From assembly GCF_028737205.1 (NCBI RefSeq), contig NZ_JAQZAL010000004.1, forward strand, positions 124,001-188,000: a DNA stretch of 64,000 nt. Direction: 5' to 3'. The notes beneath the pieces were generated by a model. It was not told the DNA's origin, ran no database searches, and was given only the letters and a program-made list of their open reading frames with translations. The stretch is from Actinomycetospora lutea (GTDB taxonomy: Bacteria > Actinomycetota > Actinomycetes > Mycobacteriales > Pseudonocardiaceae). A program made the translations under genes and the position numbers. Every line of letters starts with the position of its first letter. Within the stretch, counting starts at the first letter, position 1. This document shows, one piece after another, positions 39,061 through 47,701 of this stretch.

Positions 39061-40568
39061 CTGAACTTCCGGCGTCCCGCTTCGCAGGCTCCGCGGGTGT
39101 GACAGAGCAGCTCCCCGAGAAGATGACCCGCGACGAGCTGCGGGGGCTGTTCCTCTTCGAGAAGCTCGACGACACCCAGCTCGACTGGCTCGCCGAGCAC
39201 GGCGACGTCGTGGCGTTCTCCGCCGGCGAGACCGTCTGCCGCGAGGGCGAGCCGGCCAGCTGCTTCTGGGTGCTGCTCACCGGCGAGCTGGCGATGCTGC
39301 AGACGATGCGCGGCGACGAGGTCGAGACCACGCGCACGTCGCAGCGCGGCGCCTACGGCGGCTCGACCCAGGCCTACATCCCCGACGCCGAGCAGACCTA
39401 CAAGCACACGCTGCGGGCCACCAGGGACGCGACGTTCCTCGCCCTGCCCGCCGCCGAGTGGGCCGAGGCGCTGCGGAACTGGTTCCCGCTGCCGATCCAC
39501 CTGCTCGAGGGTCTCGTCGTCGGCATGCGCCGCACGTCGACCATCCAGAGCGAGCGCGAGCGCCTGCTCGCCCTCGGCTCGCTGTCCGCGGGCCTGACCC
39601 ACGAGCTGAACAACCCGGCGGCCGCCGCGCAGCGCGCCACCGAGTCGCTGCGCAGCCGCGTGGCCGGCATGCGCCACAAGCTGGGCCTGCTCGCCTGCGG
39701 CAAGCTCGACGGCCCGACCGTGGCGCAGCTGGTCGAGCTGCAGGAGGACGCCGTCAACCGCGCCGAGACCGCGCCGGACCTCTCCGCGCTCGAGGCCTCG
39801 GACGCCGAGGACGAGCTGGGCGACTGGCTCGACGAGCGCGGCGTGGGCGGCGCCTGGGACCTCGCGCCGGTGCTCGTCGCCGGCGGCCTGGACGCCGAGT
39901 GGCTGGACAAGGTCGAGCGCGCCGTGCCCGAGGGCTCCATCGAGGCGGCGGTGCGCTGGATCGCCTATGCGGTCGAGACCGAGACGCTCATGGGCGAGAT
40001 CACCGACGCCACCACGCGCATCGGCAACCTGGTCGGGGCCGCCCGCCAGTACTCGCAGCTCGACCGCGCGCCGTTCCAGGAGGTCGACCTGCGCGACCTG
40101 CTGAAGTCGACGATGGTGATGATGAGCCGGAAGTTCGAGGGCATCCAGGTCGTCAAGGACCTCGACCCCGACCTGCCGAAGATCCCGGCCTACGCCGCCG
40201 AGCTCAACCAGGTGTGGACCAACATCATCGACAACGCCCTGGGCGCCATGCACGCCCACGGCGACGGCACCGGGACGCTGACGATCCGCACCCGCCGCGA
40301 CGGCCCGCACGCGATCGTCGAGATCGGCGACACCGGCCCCGGCATCCCCGACGACGTGCGTCCGCGCATCTTCGAGCCGTTCTTCACCACCAAGGACGTC
40401 GGCGAGGGCACGGGCCTCGGTCTGGACATCTCCTGGCGCATCGTGGTCAAGAAGCACCACGGCGACATCCGCGTGCACACCGGCCCGGGCGGCACCACGT
40501 TCGAGATCTGCCTGCCGCTCGAGGGCCCGGCCCGCGAGGACGTCCCCGAGGGCGACGAAGAAGATTAG
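39057..40568 (+). CDS. cNMP-binding-domain sensor histidine kinase
   Basis: A 503-residue cytosolic kinase. A cyclic-nucleotide-binding/CRP-like beta-roll lies at about residues 30-135 (LFLFEKLDDTQLDWLAEHGD, FWVLLTGELAML). The H-box follows at 172-190 with His182 (LSAGLTHELNNP). A long helical region precedes the ATPase: N-box NQVWTNIIDNALGAM, G1 DTGPGIP and G2 GEGTGLGL. There is no membrane segment. It is coupled by ATGA to the response-regulator/flavoprotein fusion, so the pair forms one two-component redox system. Whether it binds cAMP is open. Confidence 0.9.
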   Translation: MTELPASRFAGSAGVTEQLPEKMTRDELRGLFLFEKLDDTQLDWLAEHGDVVAFSAGETVCREGEPASCFWVLLTGELAMLQTMRGDEVETTRTSQRGAYGGSTQAYIPDAEQTYKHTLRATRDATFLALPAAEWAEALRNWFPLPIHLLEGLVVGMRRTSTIQSERERLLALGSLSAGLTHELNNPAAAAQRATESLRSRVAGMRHKLGLLACGKLDGPTVAQLVELQEDAVNRAETAPDLSALEASDAEDELGDWLDERGVGGAWDLAPVLVAGGLDAEWLDKVERAVPEGSIEAAVRWIAYAVETETLMGEITDATTRIGNLVGAARQYSQLDRAPFQEVDLRDLLKSTMVMMSRKFEGIQVVKDLDPDLPKIPAYAAELNQVWTNIIDNALGAMHAHGDGTGTLTIRTRRDGPHAIVEIGDTGPGIPDDVRPRIFEPFFTTKDVGEGTGLGLDISWRIVVKKHHGDIRVHTGPGGTTFEICLPLEGPAREDVPEGDEED

Positions 40569-40584
40569 TTACACGAGCTAACTA
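40566..40584. promoter_or_regulatory. AT-rich inverted repeat at the end of the kinase gene
   Basis: TAGTTA (40566-40571) and TAACTA (40579-40584) pair across a 7-base spacer. The site overlaps the kinase stop codon and lies 46 bases before the asparagine-synthetase start. In so GC-rich a region the AT content stands out, so it could be an operator or promoter element for the latter gene. Confidence 0.35.
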
Positions 40585-40629
40585 TCAGGGCACTCCTCCT
40601 CCGTCACCGTCGACGGGGAGGTCGTGGCC

Positions 40630-42521
40630 ATGTGTGGCATCGCGAGAGCCGTGGACCTGGCGCGTGGGGTGGACCGCGCCGAGGTCGATCCGATGGTCGC
40701 GACGATGAGCTGCCGGGGGCCGGACGACGAGGGCCTGTGGCTGTCCGGGGGTGACCACGGCCGGGCGGCCTTGGGACACCGCCGGCTCGCGGTGGTCGAC
40801 GTGCCGGGCGGGCACCAGCCGATGACGATCGAGCGCGGCGGCGAGACGCTGCTGACGCTGGTGTTCTCCGGCGAGGTCTACAACTTCCGCGAGCTGCGCC
40901 GCGAGCTCGAGGGCCGCGGCCACACGTTCCGCACCGCGGCGGACACCGAGGTCGTGCTGGTCGGCTGGCTCGAGTGGGGCACCGAGGTCGTCGAGCGCCT
41001 CAACGGCATGTTCGCCTTCGCGATGTGGGACACCCGGCGCGAGGAGCTCTTCCTCGTGCGCGACCGCATGGGCGTCAAGCCGCTGTACTACTACCCGACG
41101 CCGGACGGCGCGCTGTTCGGTTCCGAGCCCAAGGCGATCCTCGCCCACCCGCGCAGCGAGGCCGTGCTCGACCTGGACGGGATGCGCGAGCTCCTGGCGC
41201 AGTCAAGACGCCCGGGCACGGCATCTACCGCGGGATGTCCGAGGTGCGCCCCGGCTCGTGGGTGCGGGTGGGCCGCGAGGGCATCGACGTCCACCGGTAC
41301 TGGCAGCTCGAGGCCCTCGAGCACACCGACGACCAGGAGACGACGGTCGCGCACGTCCGCGAGCTGCTCGACGACATCGTCGACCGCCAGCTCATCGCCG
41401 ACGTGCCGCTGTGCGCGCTGCTGTCCGGCGGCCTGGACTCCTCGGCGATCACCGCGCTCGCGGCCCGGAAGCTGCGCGCCCGGGACGCCGGCCCGGTGCG
41501 GTCGTTCTCGGTGGACTTCGTCGGCTACGAGGACGCGTTCTCCGCCGACCCGATGCGCGACACCCCCGACGGGCCCTACGTCCGCGAGCTCGCCGAGCAC
41601 GTGGCCGCCGACCACGCCGCGATCACGCTGTCCAACGACGATCTGACGGACCCCGACGCCCGCGCCGCCGTGCTCGCCGCCCGCGACGTGCCCGTGTCGA
41701 TCGGCGACATGGACACCTCGCTCTACCTGCTGTTCAAGGCGATCCGGGGACGCTCCACCGTGGCGCTGTCCGGCGAGTCGGCCGACGAGGTGTTCGGCGG
41801 CTACCGCTGGTTCCACGACGCCGACGCCGTCAACGCCGACACGTTCCCGTGGATGGCGGCAGCGCGGACCGGGCCGCTGGACCTCTCGACCTCGCACTTC
41901 GCGCCCGACCTGCGCGACCAGCTCCACCTGGGTGACTACGTCGACGCCTCGTACCGCGACGCGCTGGCCGAGGTGCCGCACGTCGAGGAAGACGCAGCGA
42001 CGCGGAGCTCGACCCGTGGCGACGGGGTGGGCGCGCAGGAGCGGCGGATGCGCGAGGTCTGCTACCTGCACCTGACGCGGTTCGTCCAGATCCTGCTCGA
42101 CCGCAAGGACCGCATGAGCATGGCCAGCGGGCTCGAGGTGCGCGTGCCGTTCTGCGACCACCGGCTCGTGCAGTACGTGTTCAACACCCCGTGGGCGCTC
42201 AAGACCTTCGACGGCCGGGAGAAGAGCCTCCTGCGCGCGGCGACCCGCGACCTGCTGCCGGCCTCGATCGTCGACCGGGTCAAGAGCCCGTACCCGTCGA
42301 CGCAGGACCCGGGCTACGAGAAGGCGCTGCGGACCTCGATCGCGGACCTGGTGTCCGACCCCGACGCCCCCGTGCGCGACCTCCTCGACGTCGACGCGAT
42401 GCGCACCGCGATCGACGCCCCGCAGGACGGCCCGAGCATCGACACCGACCGCGCGAAGCTGGAGTCGGTGCTCCAGATCGACGCGTGGCTGCGCCGCTAC
42501 CGCCCGACGCTGGCGCTGTAG
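40630..42521 (+). pseudogene. asnB: Asparagine synthetase (glutamine-hydrolysing) with one frameshift
   Basis: A complete AsnB-type gene split into two frames. The first frame begins MCGIAR with the nucleophile Cys2 and runs through the Ntn glutaminase domain (GPDDEG, RLAVVD, MFAFAMWDT, DRMGVKPLYYY). At about 41203 it leaves frame; the downstream frame continues without loss (KTPGHGIYRGMSEVRPG, then the PP-loop LLSGGLDSSAI, SGESADEVFGGY, and DRKDRMSMASGLEVRVPF). The sequence GCGCAGTCAAG would be in frame with one more base, such as CAGGTC for CAGTC. Either the G-run lost a base in nature or in sequencing. The start ATG 40630 has GGGGAGG before it, and Met-Cys requires this start. Confidence 0.85.
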
Positions 42522-42540
42522 CCGGCCGGGTCCCCCGCCC

Positions 42541-43695
42541 TCAGTGGGTCGCGGCCCCGATGAGCCTGCTGCCGAGGCCGCGGCTCACCGCGGGCAGCCG
42601 TGCCGCGTGCAGGACGGTCCGCCGCACCCAGAGGTCCCGGCGGTGGCGGGGCACGAAGGCGCCGGCGGCCCGCCGGCCCGACCGCTGCACGGGTTCGACC
42701 ACGGCCCGCCAGGCGCGTTCGTGCTCGTCGAGGGCGGTGTCGAGGTCGTCGTGGGCCGCGACGTGGTCGGCCAGGGACACCCCGCCCGCGATCGCGAGCG
42801 ACGCGCCCTGGCCGGCGAGCAGCGACACGGCGTGCGCGGCGTCGCCCGCGAGCAGCACCCGCCCGTGCACCCACCGCGGTACGACCGCCTGCGCGACGAC
42901 GTCCTGCCAGGGGGCGTCGGGCACCCGGTCGGCGACCGCGGCGGCCCACGGGCCGTGGCGGCGCAGCTCGTCGACGACCGCCCGCCGGGGGTCGTCGGGG
43001 AGCGGGGTGCCCCCGGGGCACACCACGAAGACCGAGACCCGCTCGCGGTCGACGGCGAAGATCCCGACCTGTCCGCCCACCACGTCGGTGAGGAGCACCT
43101 CGTCGCCGAGCCGGGCGGCGAGGTCGGGGTGGGTGCAGATGAAGGCGGCGGTCCGGAACCCCAGCGGGCGCAGCAGCGACGCCTCGCCGCCGACCACGAG
43201 CCGTCGCACCCCGGAGTGCAGGCCGTCGGCGGCCACCAGGAGGTCGCCGGTGACGACGGCACCGTCGTCGAGGGTCACCGCGACCGGGGCGCCGGGGTCC
43301 GCCCGCTGCTCCACGGCGACGACCGTGCGCCCGTGGCGGACCTCGACCGCCGGCGGCAGCGCCTCGCGCAGCGCCTCCTCGATCTCGGGGCGCAGGATCG
43401 AGAAGTACCGCCCGCCGGCGACCGGGGCGAGTGCCGCGAGCGGCAGCCGCCCGGTCGTGCGTCCGCCGGCGTCGACGTACCGGGCCGCGGCGTAGACCCG
43501 GCCGCGGCGGCGCAGCGCGGCCAGCACGCCGAGGCGCTCCGCGGCCTCCCACCCCGGCCCGAAGAAGTCGATCATGTACCCGCCCCGCCGTGGGGCGGGC
43601 GCGACCTCGACCACCGTCACGCGCCACCCGAGCCCGGCGAGCGCGGTCGCCGTCGCGAGCCCGGCGATGCCGCCACCGCTGATCACGGCGTGCAC
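42541..43695 (-). CDS. FAD-dependent monooxygenase (PHBH-like)
   Basis: A 384-residue class A flavin monooxygenase. The dinucleotide motif is SGGGIAGLATATALAGLG, the DG motif is LLVAADGLHSGVRR, and the GD motif is LLAGDAAHAVSLLAGQGAS, all intact. Several residues after DFFGPGW define the substrate lid. Such enzymes hydroxylate aromatic or antibiotic substrates with NAD(P)H and oxygen. GTG 43695 lies within the last codons of the TetR gene, which overlaps by 13 bases, so the two are one operon under TetR control. An inducible degradation or resistance role is likely (inference). Confidence 0.9.
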   Translation of the reverse strand: MHAVISGGGIAGLATATALAGLGWRVTVVEVAPAPRRGGYMIDFFGPGWEAAERLGVLAALRRRGRVYAAARYVDAGGRTTGRLPLAALAPVAGGRYFSILRPEIEEALREALPPAVEVRHGRTVVAVEQRADPGAPVAVTLDDGAVVTGDLLVAADGLHSGVRRLVVGGEASLLRPLGFRTAAFICTHPDLAARLGDEVLLTDVVGGQVGIFAVDRERVSVFVVCPGGTPLPDDPRRAVVDELRRHGPWAAAVADRVPDAPWQDVVAQAVVPRWVHGRVLLAGDAAHAVSLLAGQGASLAIAGGVSLADHVAAHDDLDTALDEHERAWRAVVEPVQRSGRRAAGAFVPRHRRDLWVRRTVLHAARLPAVSRGLGSRLIGAATH

Positions 43696-44264
43696 GACCC
43701 ACCTCCCGACGTCGTGAGGGTCTCGAACAGCGCGTCGACGCGGGTCAGGGACAGCTCCGGGTCGAGGGCGCGGTGCAGCGCGATCCCGTCGAGGACCGCG
43801 GTGAGCAGGGCGGCGACGTCGCCCGCGACCGCGCTCACCACGCCCCGGCCGACCAGCCATCCCGCGAGCCGCCGGCGGAAGTCGGCCACCGCGCGGCGCA
43901 GGGCATCGGCGAGCGCGGGGTCGCGGGAGGCGGCGAGGTGGGTCTCGGCCATGAGCAGGTGCAGCGGGTCGGAGGAGTCGACGTGCGCGACGGACTCCCG
44001 CAGCATCGCGAGCCCCGCGCGCAGATCCGGCGCGTCCTCCAGGGCGTCGAGGCCCTGCCCGGTCAGGGTCGTGATGCGGAGGAGCGCGGCCTCGGCGAGC
44101 AGCTCCTGCTGGGAGGCGAAGTGGTAGTGCACCAGCCCGGGGCGGACGCCCGCCCGCTCCGCGACCGCGCGGGTGCTCACGCGGCCCCAGCCCAGCTCGG
44201 CGACGAGGTCGGCGGCGGCGTCGAGCACCGCGGCCCGCGTGCTCCGTCCCCGGTCGTTGCCCAC
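43683..44264 (-). CDS. TetR-family regulator of the adjacent monooxygenase
   Basis: A 193-residue TetR protein. The helix-turn-helix (about 6-55) reads RSTRAAVLDAAADLVAELGW then TRAVAERAGVRPGLVHYHFA. The C-terminal half is the helical ligand-binding dimer domain (LHLLMAETHLAASRDPALAD). GTG 44264 sits 20 bases from the palindrome TTGGACGATCGTCCAA, which overlaps its own promoter region. Self-repression, with relief by a monooxygenase substrate, is the natural reading. An earlier GTG at 44342 is possible, but would put the operator inside the gene. Confidence 0.88.
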   Translation of the reverse strand: MGNDRGRSTRAAVLDAAADLVAELGWGRVSTRAVAERAGVRPGLVHYHFASQQELLAEAALLRITTLTGQGLDALEDAPDLRAGLAMLRESVAHVDSSDPLHLLMAETHLAASRDPALADALRRAVADFRRRLAGWLVGRGVVSAVAGDVAALLTAVLDGIALHRALDPELSLTRVDALFETLTTSGGGSCTP

Positions 44265-44283
44265 CCCCTCGTCGTACCACGAC

Positions 44284-44299
44284 TTGGACGATCGTCCAA
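44284..44299. promoter_or_regulatory. TetR operator palindrome
   Basis: TTGGACGATCGTCCAA is a perfect 16-bp palindrome placed about 20 bases upstream of the TetR start codon. The type (TTGGAC-xxxx-GTCCAA) is common for autoregulated TetR repressors of flavin enzymes. The stretch 44300-44716 shows no gene that I can support, though the DUF445 gene could start earlier, at 44618. Confidence 0.75.
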
Positions 44300-44716
44300 T
44301 ACCCGGAGCAAGGGGCGCCCCCCGGTCACCGTGGGGCAGCACGGCGACCGGGGGACGCGAGACCCCCTGCGGCCGGGCGCGGGCGGTCGCAGGGGGGACC
44401 GGGTCGTCCCCAGCGGGACGGCTCGGGGGTCAGCGGCTCCGTCGGCGTCGACGTCGCCCGGCGGGACCGCCGGTCGGACGACCCGCGGCGACTCCGGAGC
44501 GAACAGCGGCGACAACGACACCAGTCCAACGAGCGACGTCGTCCGGGCGATACGCACTCTCGCTGTCCTGCCCGCGATTCGCGCCCAACGGTGGTCCGGT
44601 TCACCGAAGCGGGGGACATGACGAGTGTGACGCACGTCTCACCGATCGATCACGGCTGCTCGGGAGGGGTGACGCGCGACCCGGCGCCGCGCCGCGCCGG
44701 TGGGACACTGGAGGAC

Positions 44717-46123
44717 GTGCAGACCGCCCACGGACCGGACCGCGGTGCCGGCCGCAGCGCGCCGGAGCTCGACCCGCCGACGGATCCCGTCCTCCGGCCG
44801 GTACCCGCCCTGCCCGCGGCCGACGAGGACGCCCCGCGCCGGCCCGGTGTGGTGCCGGGTGCCACGCCCACCGGCTTCGTCGACGACCCCGAGAAGCGCG
44901 CCCGCCTGCGCCGCATGAAGGCCGTCGCGCTCGGCTTCCTGCTCGGCGCCGCGGTCGTGTGGGTGGTGTTCCTGCTCTGGGAGAACAACGGGGGACCGGC
45001 GTTCACCGGCTACGTGCGCGCCGCCGCCGAGGCCGGGATGGTCGGCGGGCTCGCCGACTGGTTCGCGGTCACCGCACTCTTCCGCCACCCGCTGGGCATC
45101 AAGATCCCGCACACCGCGCTGATCCCGCGCAAGAAGGACCAGCTCGGCGCGAGCCTGTCCGGGTTCGTCGGCGAGAACTTCCTGGCGCCCAGGGTGGTCG
45201 GCGAGAAGCTGCGGGCCGCGCAGATCTCCGCCCGCCTCGGCGGCTGGCTCGCCACGCCGGGCAACGCGGAGCGGGTCACCGCCGAGCTCGCCACCGTCGT
45301 GCGCGGCGCGGTGACGGTGCTGCGCGACGACGAGATCCAGGCCGTGGTCGACCAGGCCGTGACGCGACGGGTCGTCGCGCAGCCCTGGGGCCCGCCGCTG
45401 GGCCGGCTGCTGGCGGGCGTGCTCGCCGACGGCTCCCACCGCCGGCTCGTCGACCTCATCTGCGACCGCGCCTACGACTGGGTGCGCAACAACCACGAGA
45501 CCGTCATGGCGCTGGTCAGCAAGCAGGCGCCGAGCTGGTCGCCGCGGTTCGTCGACGGGATCATCGCCGACCGTCTCTACGCGGAGGCGCTGTCGTTCGC
45601 CTGGGCGGTGAAGGCCGACCAGGAGCACCCGCTGCGCAAGGCCATCGACCGGTTCCTCGTCTCGTTCGCCGGCGACCTGCAGGACGACCCCGACACCGGC
45701 GAACGGGTCGAGGCCATCAAGCAGCAGCTGCTCGAGCACCCCGATGTCCAGGCCCTCATCTCGCGGGCGTGGGCCACCGGCAAGGCGATGCTGCTCGACG
45801 CCGCCGAGGACCCGTCCTCGCAGCTGCGCCTGCGGTTCACCGACGGCATCGCCCGCTTCGGCGAGCGCCTCGACACCGAGCAGGACCTCCGCGACAAGAT
45901 CGACGGCTGGATCGTGGACGCCGCCTCGTACGTCGTCGGCAACTACTCCAAGGAGATCTCCACGCTGATCTCCGACACGGTGTCGCGCTGGGACGGCCAC
46001 GAGACCTCGCGCAAGGTCGAGCTGCAGGTCGGGCGCGACCTCCAGTTCATCCGCATCAACGGCACCCTGGTCGGCGCCCTCGCGGGGCTGATCATCTACT
46101 CGGTCGGCGAGCTGCTGGTCTAG
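44717..46123 (+). CDS. DUF445-family membrane protein
   Basis: A 468-residue protein (with GTG 44717) of the YjiN/DUF445 family. An acidic, Pro-rich N-terminal stretch is followed by a helix (AVALGFLLGAAVVWVVFLLW), the family signature GMVGGLADWFAVTALFRHPLG, then IPHTALIPRKKDQLGASLSGFV. A long helical region leads to a last membrane helix (LVGALAGLIIYSVGELLV). The role is not known; members are linked to envelope integrity. The alternative start ATG 44618 would add 33 residues. It is convergent with crcB, overlapping by four bases. Confidence 0.82.
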   Translation: MQTAHGPDRGAGRSAPELDPPTDPVLRPVPALPAADEDAPRRPGVVPGATPTGFVDDPEKRARLRRMKAVALGFLLGAAVVWVVFLLWENNGGPAFTGYVRAAAEAGMVGGLADWFAVTALFRHPLGIKIPHTALIPRKKDQLGASLSGFVGENFLAPRVVGEKLRAAQISARLGGWLATPGNAERVTAELATVVRGAVTVLRDDEIQAVVDQAVTRRVVAQPWGPPLGRLLAGVLADGSHRRLVDLICDRAYDWVRNNHETVMALVSKQAPSWSPRFVDGIIADRLYAEALSFAWAVKADQEHPLRKAIDRFLVSFAGDLQDDPDTGERVEAIKQQLLEHPDVQALISRAWATGKAMLLDAAEDPSSQLRLRFTDGIARFGERLDTEQDLRDKIDGWIVDAASYVVGNYSKEISTLISDTVSRWDGHETSRKVELQVGRDLQFIRINGTLVGALAGLIIYSVGELLV

Positions 46124-46482
46124 ATCCAGAGCACGGCGCCGAGGGCGAGGCCGAGGCCGGCGGCGCCGAGACCCGCGAGGGTCGAGGCGACGACGTTCAT
46201 CACGCTCGTCGTGCGGGCGCGCTCGTCGGCGAGGCGGACGGTCTCGTAGGCGAGCGTCGACCAGGTCGAGAGGCTCCCGCAGAAGCCCACGCCCACCGCC
46301 AGCACCGCGGCGTGCGGGGCGGGGCCGCCGAGCACGAGGCCCAGCACGAACGACGCGACGACGTTGACGCCGAACGTCCCCCACGGGAAGCCGGTGCCGT
46401 GCGTGGACTGCAGCCACCGGTCCGTGAGGTACCGGGTGGGGGCGCCGAGGGCGGCGCCGAGGGCGACGAGCAGGACGGTCAT
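46120..46482 (-). CDS. crcB: CrcB/Fluc fluoride channel subunit
   Basis: A 120-residue, four-helix protein with the Fluc patterns GAALGAPTRYLTDR, FPWGTFGVNVVASFVLGLVL, and GFCGSLSTWSTLAYE. The last includes the TM3 break and its Thr/Ser and Phe-box neighbours. Fluc proteins export fluoride as antiparallel dual-topology dimers. With the adjacent second crcB gene, which overlaps by four bases, this should form a heterodimer of two oppositely oriented subunits, as usual where crcB occurs in pairs. Confidence 0.92.
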   Translation of the reverse strand: MTVLLVALGAALGAPTRYLTDRWLQSTHGTGFPWGTFGVNVVASFVLGLVLGGPAPHAAVLAVGVGFCGSLSTWSTLAYETVRLADERARTTSVMNVVASTLAGLGAAGLGLALGAVLWI

Positions 46483-46952
46483 CGCGCGACCCGCCGGGTC
46501 ACGGCCATCGCGAGGGCGCACGCGCCCACGGCGCCGAGGATCGTGACCCCCAGGGAGGCGAGCGCGGTCGCCCGGTGACCACTCCCGAGGAGGGTCTGGG
46601 CGTCGACGGCGAACGTCGAGAACGTGGTGAAACCGCCGAGGACGCCGGTGCCGAGGAACGGGCGCACGAGCGGGTGCGCCGCACGGACCTCGGTGATCAC
46701 CACGACCAGCACGCCCATCAGCAGGCTGCCCAGCACGTTGATGCCGACGGTGGCCCACGGGAACCCACCGGGGGCGGTCGGCAGGAGCACGCCCACCGCC
46801 CAGCGCGCGAGCGAGCCGAGGACGCCGCCGGCGGCGACCGCGGCGACCGCCCGTCCCTGGCCGCGCAGGACCGCGGCGCCGGGCGGGCGGCCGGCGACGA
46901 CGTCCTCGGCGTCGGGGTCGGCGTCGGGGTCGGGGGGCTCTCGGTCGATCAT
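46479..46952 (-). CDS. crcB: CrcB/Fluc fluoride channel subunit, second copy
   Basis: A 157-residue paralog with an acidic 35-residue N-terminal extension (MIDREPPDPDADPDAEDVVA). Family marks are GGVLGSLARWAVGVLLP, FPWATVGINVLGSLLMGVLV and LGTGVLGGFTTFSTFAVDAQ. ATG 46952 follows AGGAGG, which settles the start against longer open frames. It overlaps the first crcB gene by ATGA. I see no fluoride riboswitch in the bases before the start; the leader is only about 200 bases and shared with a divergent regulator. Confidence 0.92.
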   Translation of the reverse strand: MIDREPPDPDADPDAEDVVAGRPPGAAVLRGQGRAVAAVAAGGVLGSLARWAVGVLLPTAPGGFPWATVGINVLGSLLMGVLVVVITEVRAAHPLVRPFLGTGVLGGFTTFSTFAVDAQTLLGSGHRATALASLGVTILGAVGACALAMAVTRRVAR

Positions 46953-47096
46953 CGTCGTTCCTCCTGGGCACGCGCGTCGTCGCGGGTCCAGGGACCGTTG
47001 GCGCACCGGTGCGCGGTTGTCGGCGGGCCCCACCGCCATCGCCCGAGAGCCTAGCTCCGTCGCCCGTCCGTGTGTGTGACAGCCCACGTGACCAGC

Positions 47097-47135
47097 GCAA
47101 GCAGAATGCTTGCATCAGCTAGCACTCGTGTTAGC
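47097..47135. promoter_or_regulatory. Promoter/operator region of the HTH-hbhA operon
   Basis: A perfect inverted repeat GCAAGCA (47097-47103) / TGCTTGC (47107-47113) is followed by an imperfect one, GCTAGCA / TGTTAGC (about 47118-47135), which overlaps the likely -10 (TTAGCG). Two adjacent dyads before an HTH gene suggest autoregulation by this regulator. Confidence 0.5.
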
Positions 47136-47170
47136 GTGGGTGTCAGCGAGATCGGAGGAGGTGGTTCCCG

Positions 47171-47701
47171 GTGGCAGGCGACGGGGTCGAGAAGATCGGC
47201 CAGGCCGTCGACGACATCGGGGGCTACATCCGCCGGCAGCGCGAGGGCGCGGAGGTCTCCCTCCGTCAGCTCGCGAAGGTCGCGGGGATCAGCAATCCCT
47301 ACCTGAGCCAGATCGAGCGCGGACTGCGCAAGCCGTCCGCCGAGATCCTGGCCCAGATCGCGACCGGCCTGCGGATCTCCGCCGAGGCGCTGTACGTCCG
47401 CGCCGGGATTCTCGAACCCAGGGAGTCCTCGCCGGTGCTGGACGCCGTGGCGGCCGACCCGGACCTGTCCGAGCGCCAGAAGCAGGTGCTCCACGACATC
47501 TACGAGTCCTTCCGCCGCGGCAACGCCGCCGACGACGCCGGCAGTGACTCCGGCAGTGACGCCGGCAGTGCCGTGGCTGCGGCCGTCGAGACCGTCGTCG
47601 GGCCCAGCGCCGCGACCGAGGACGACAGCACGAACGACCACCGACCCAGGAGTGGAGAAGACCATGCCGGTCACCTTCCCGACCAAGTTCGACGTCCGTG
47701 A
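47171..47701 (+). CDS. XRE-family regulator (Rv0474-like)
   Basis: A 176-residue protein. The helix-turn-helix domain (about 15-75) reads IGGYIRRQREGAEVSLRQLA then GISNPYLSQIERGLRKPSAE. It is followed by a short helical part (DLSERQKQVLHDIYESFRRG) and an acidic, Gly/Ser/Asp-rich tail. In M. tuberculosis the matching gene (Rv0474) precedes hbhA, as here. The GTG follows GGAGGTGG. The gene overlaps the start of the HbhA-like gene by 38 bases, so translation of the two is linked. Confidence 0.9.
   Translation: MAGDGVEKIGQAVDDIGGYIRRQREGAEVSLRQLAKVAGISNPYLSQIERGLRKPSAEILAQIATGLRISAEALYVRAGILEPRESSPVLDAVAADPDLSERQKQVLHDIYESFRRGNAADDAGSDSGSDAGSAVAAAVETVVGPSAATEDDSTNDHRPRSGEDHAGHLPDQVRRP

Noticed and set aside
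40970-41210. Programmed ribosomal frameshift in asnB
   Set aside because: No slippery heptamer or strong downstream pseudoknot is apparent at 41200, and the family does not use frameshifting; a lost base in a G-run is simpler.
46953-47170. Fluoride riboswitch before the crcB pair
   Set aside because: The leader contains no recognisable GGNGAUGG-type element; the conserved dyads there fit the divergent HTH gene better.
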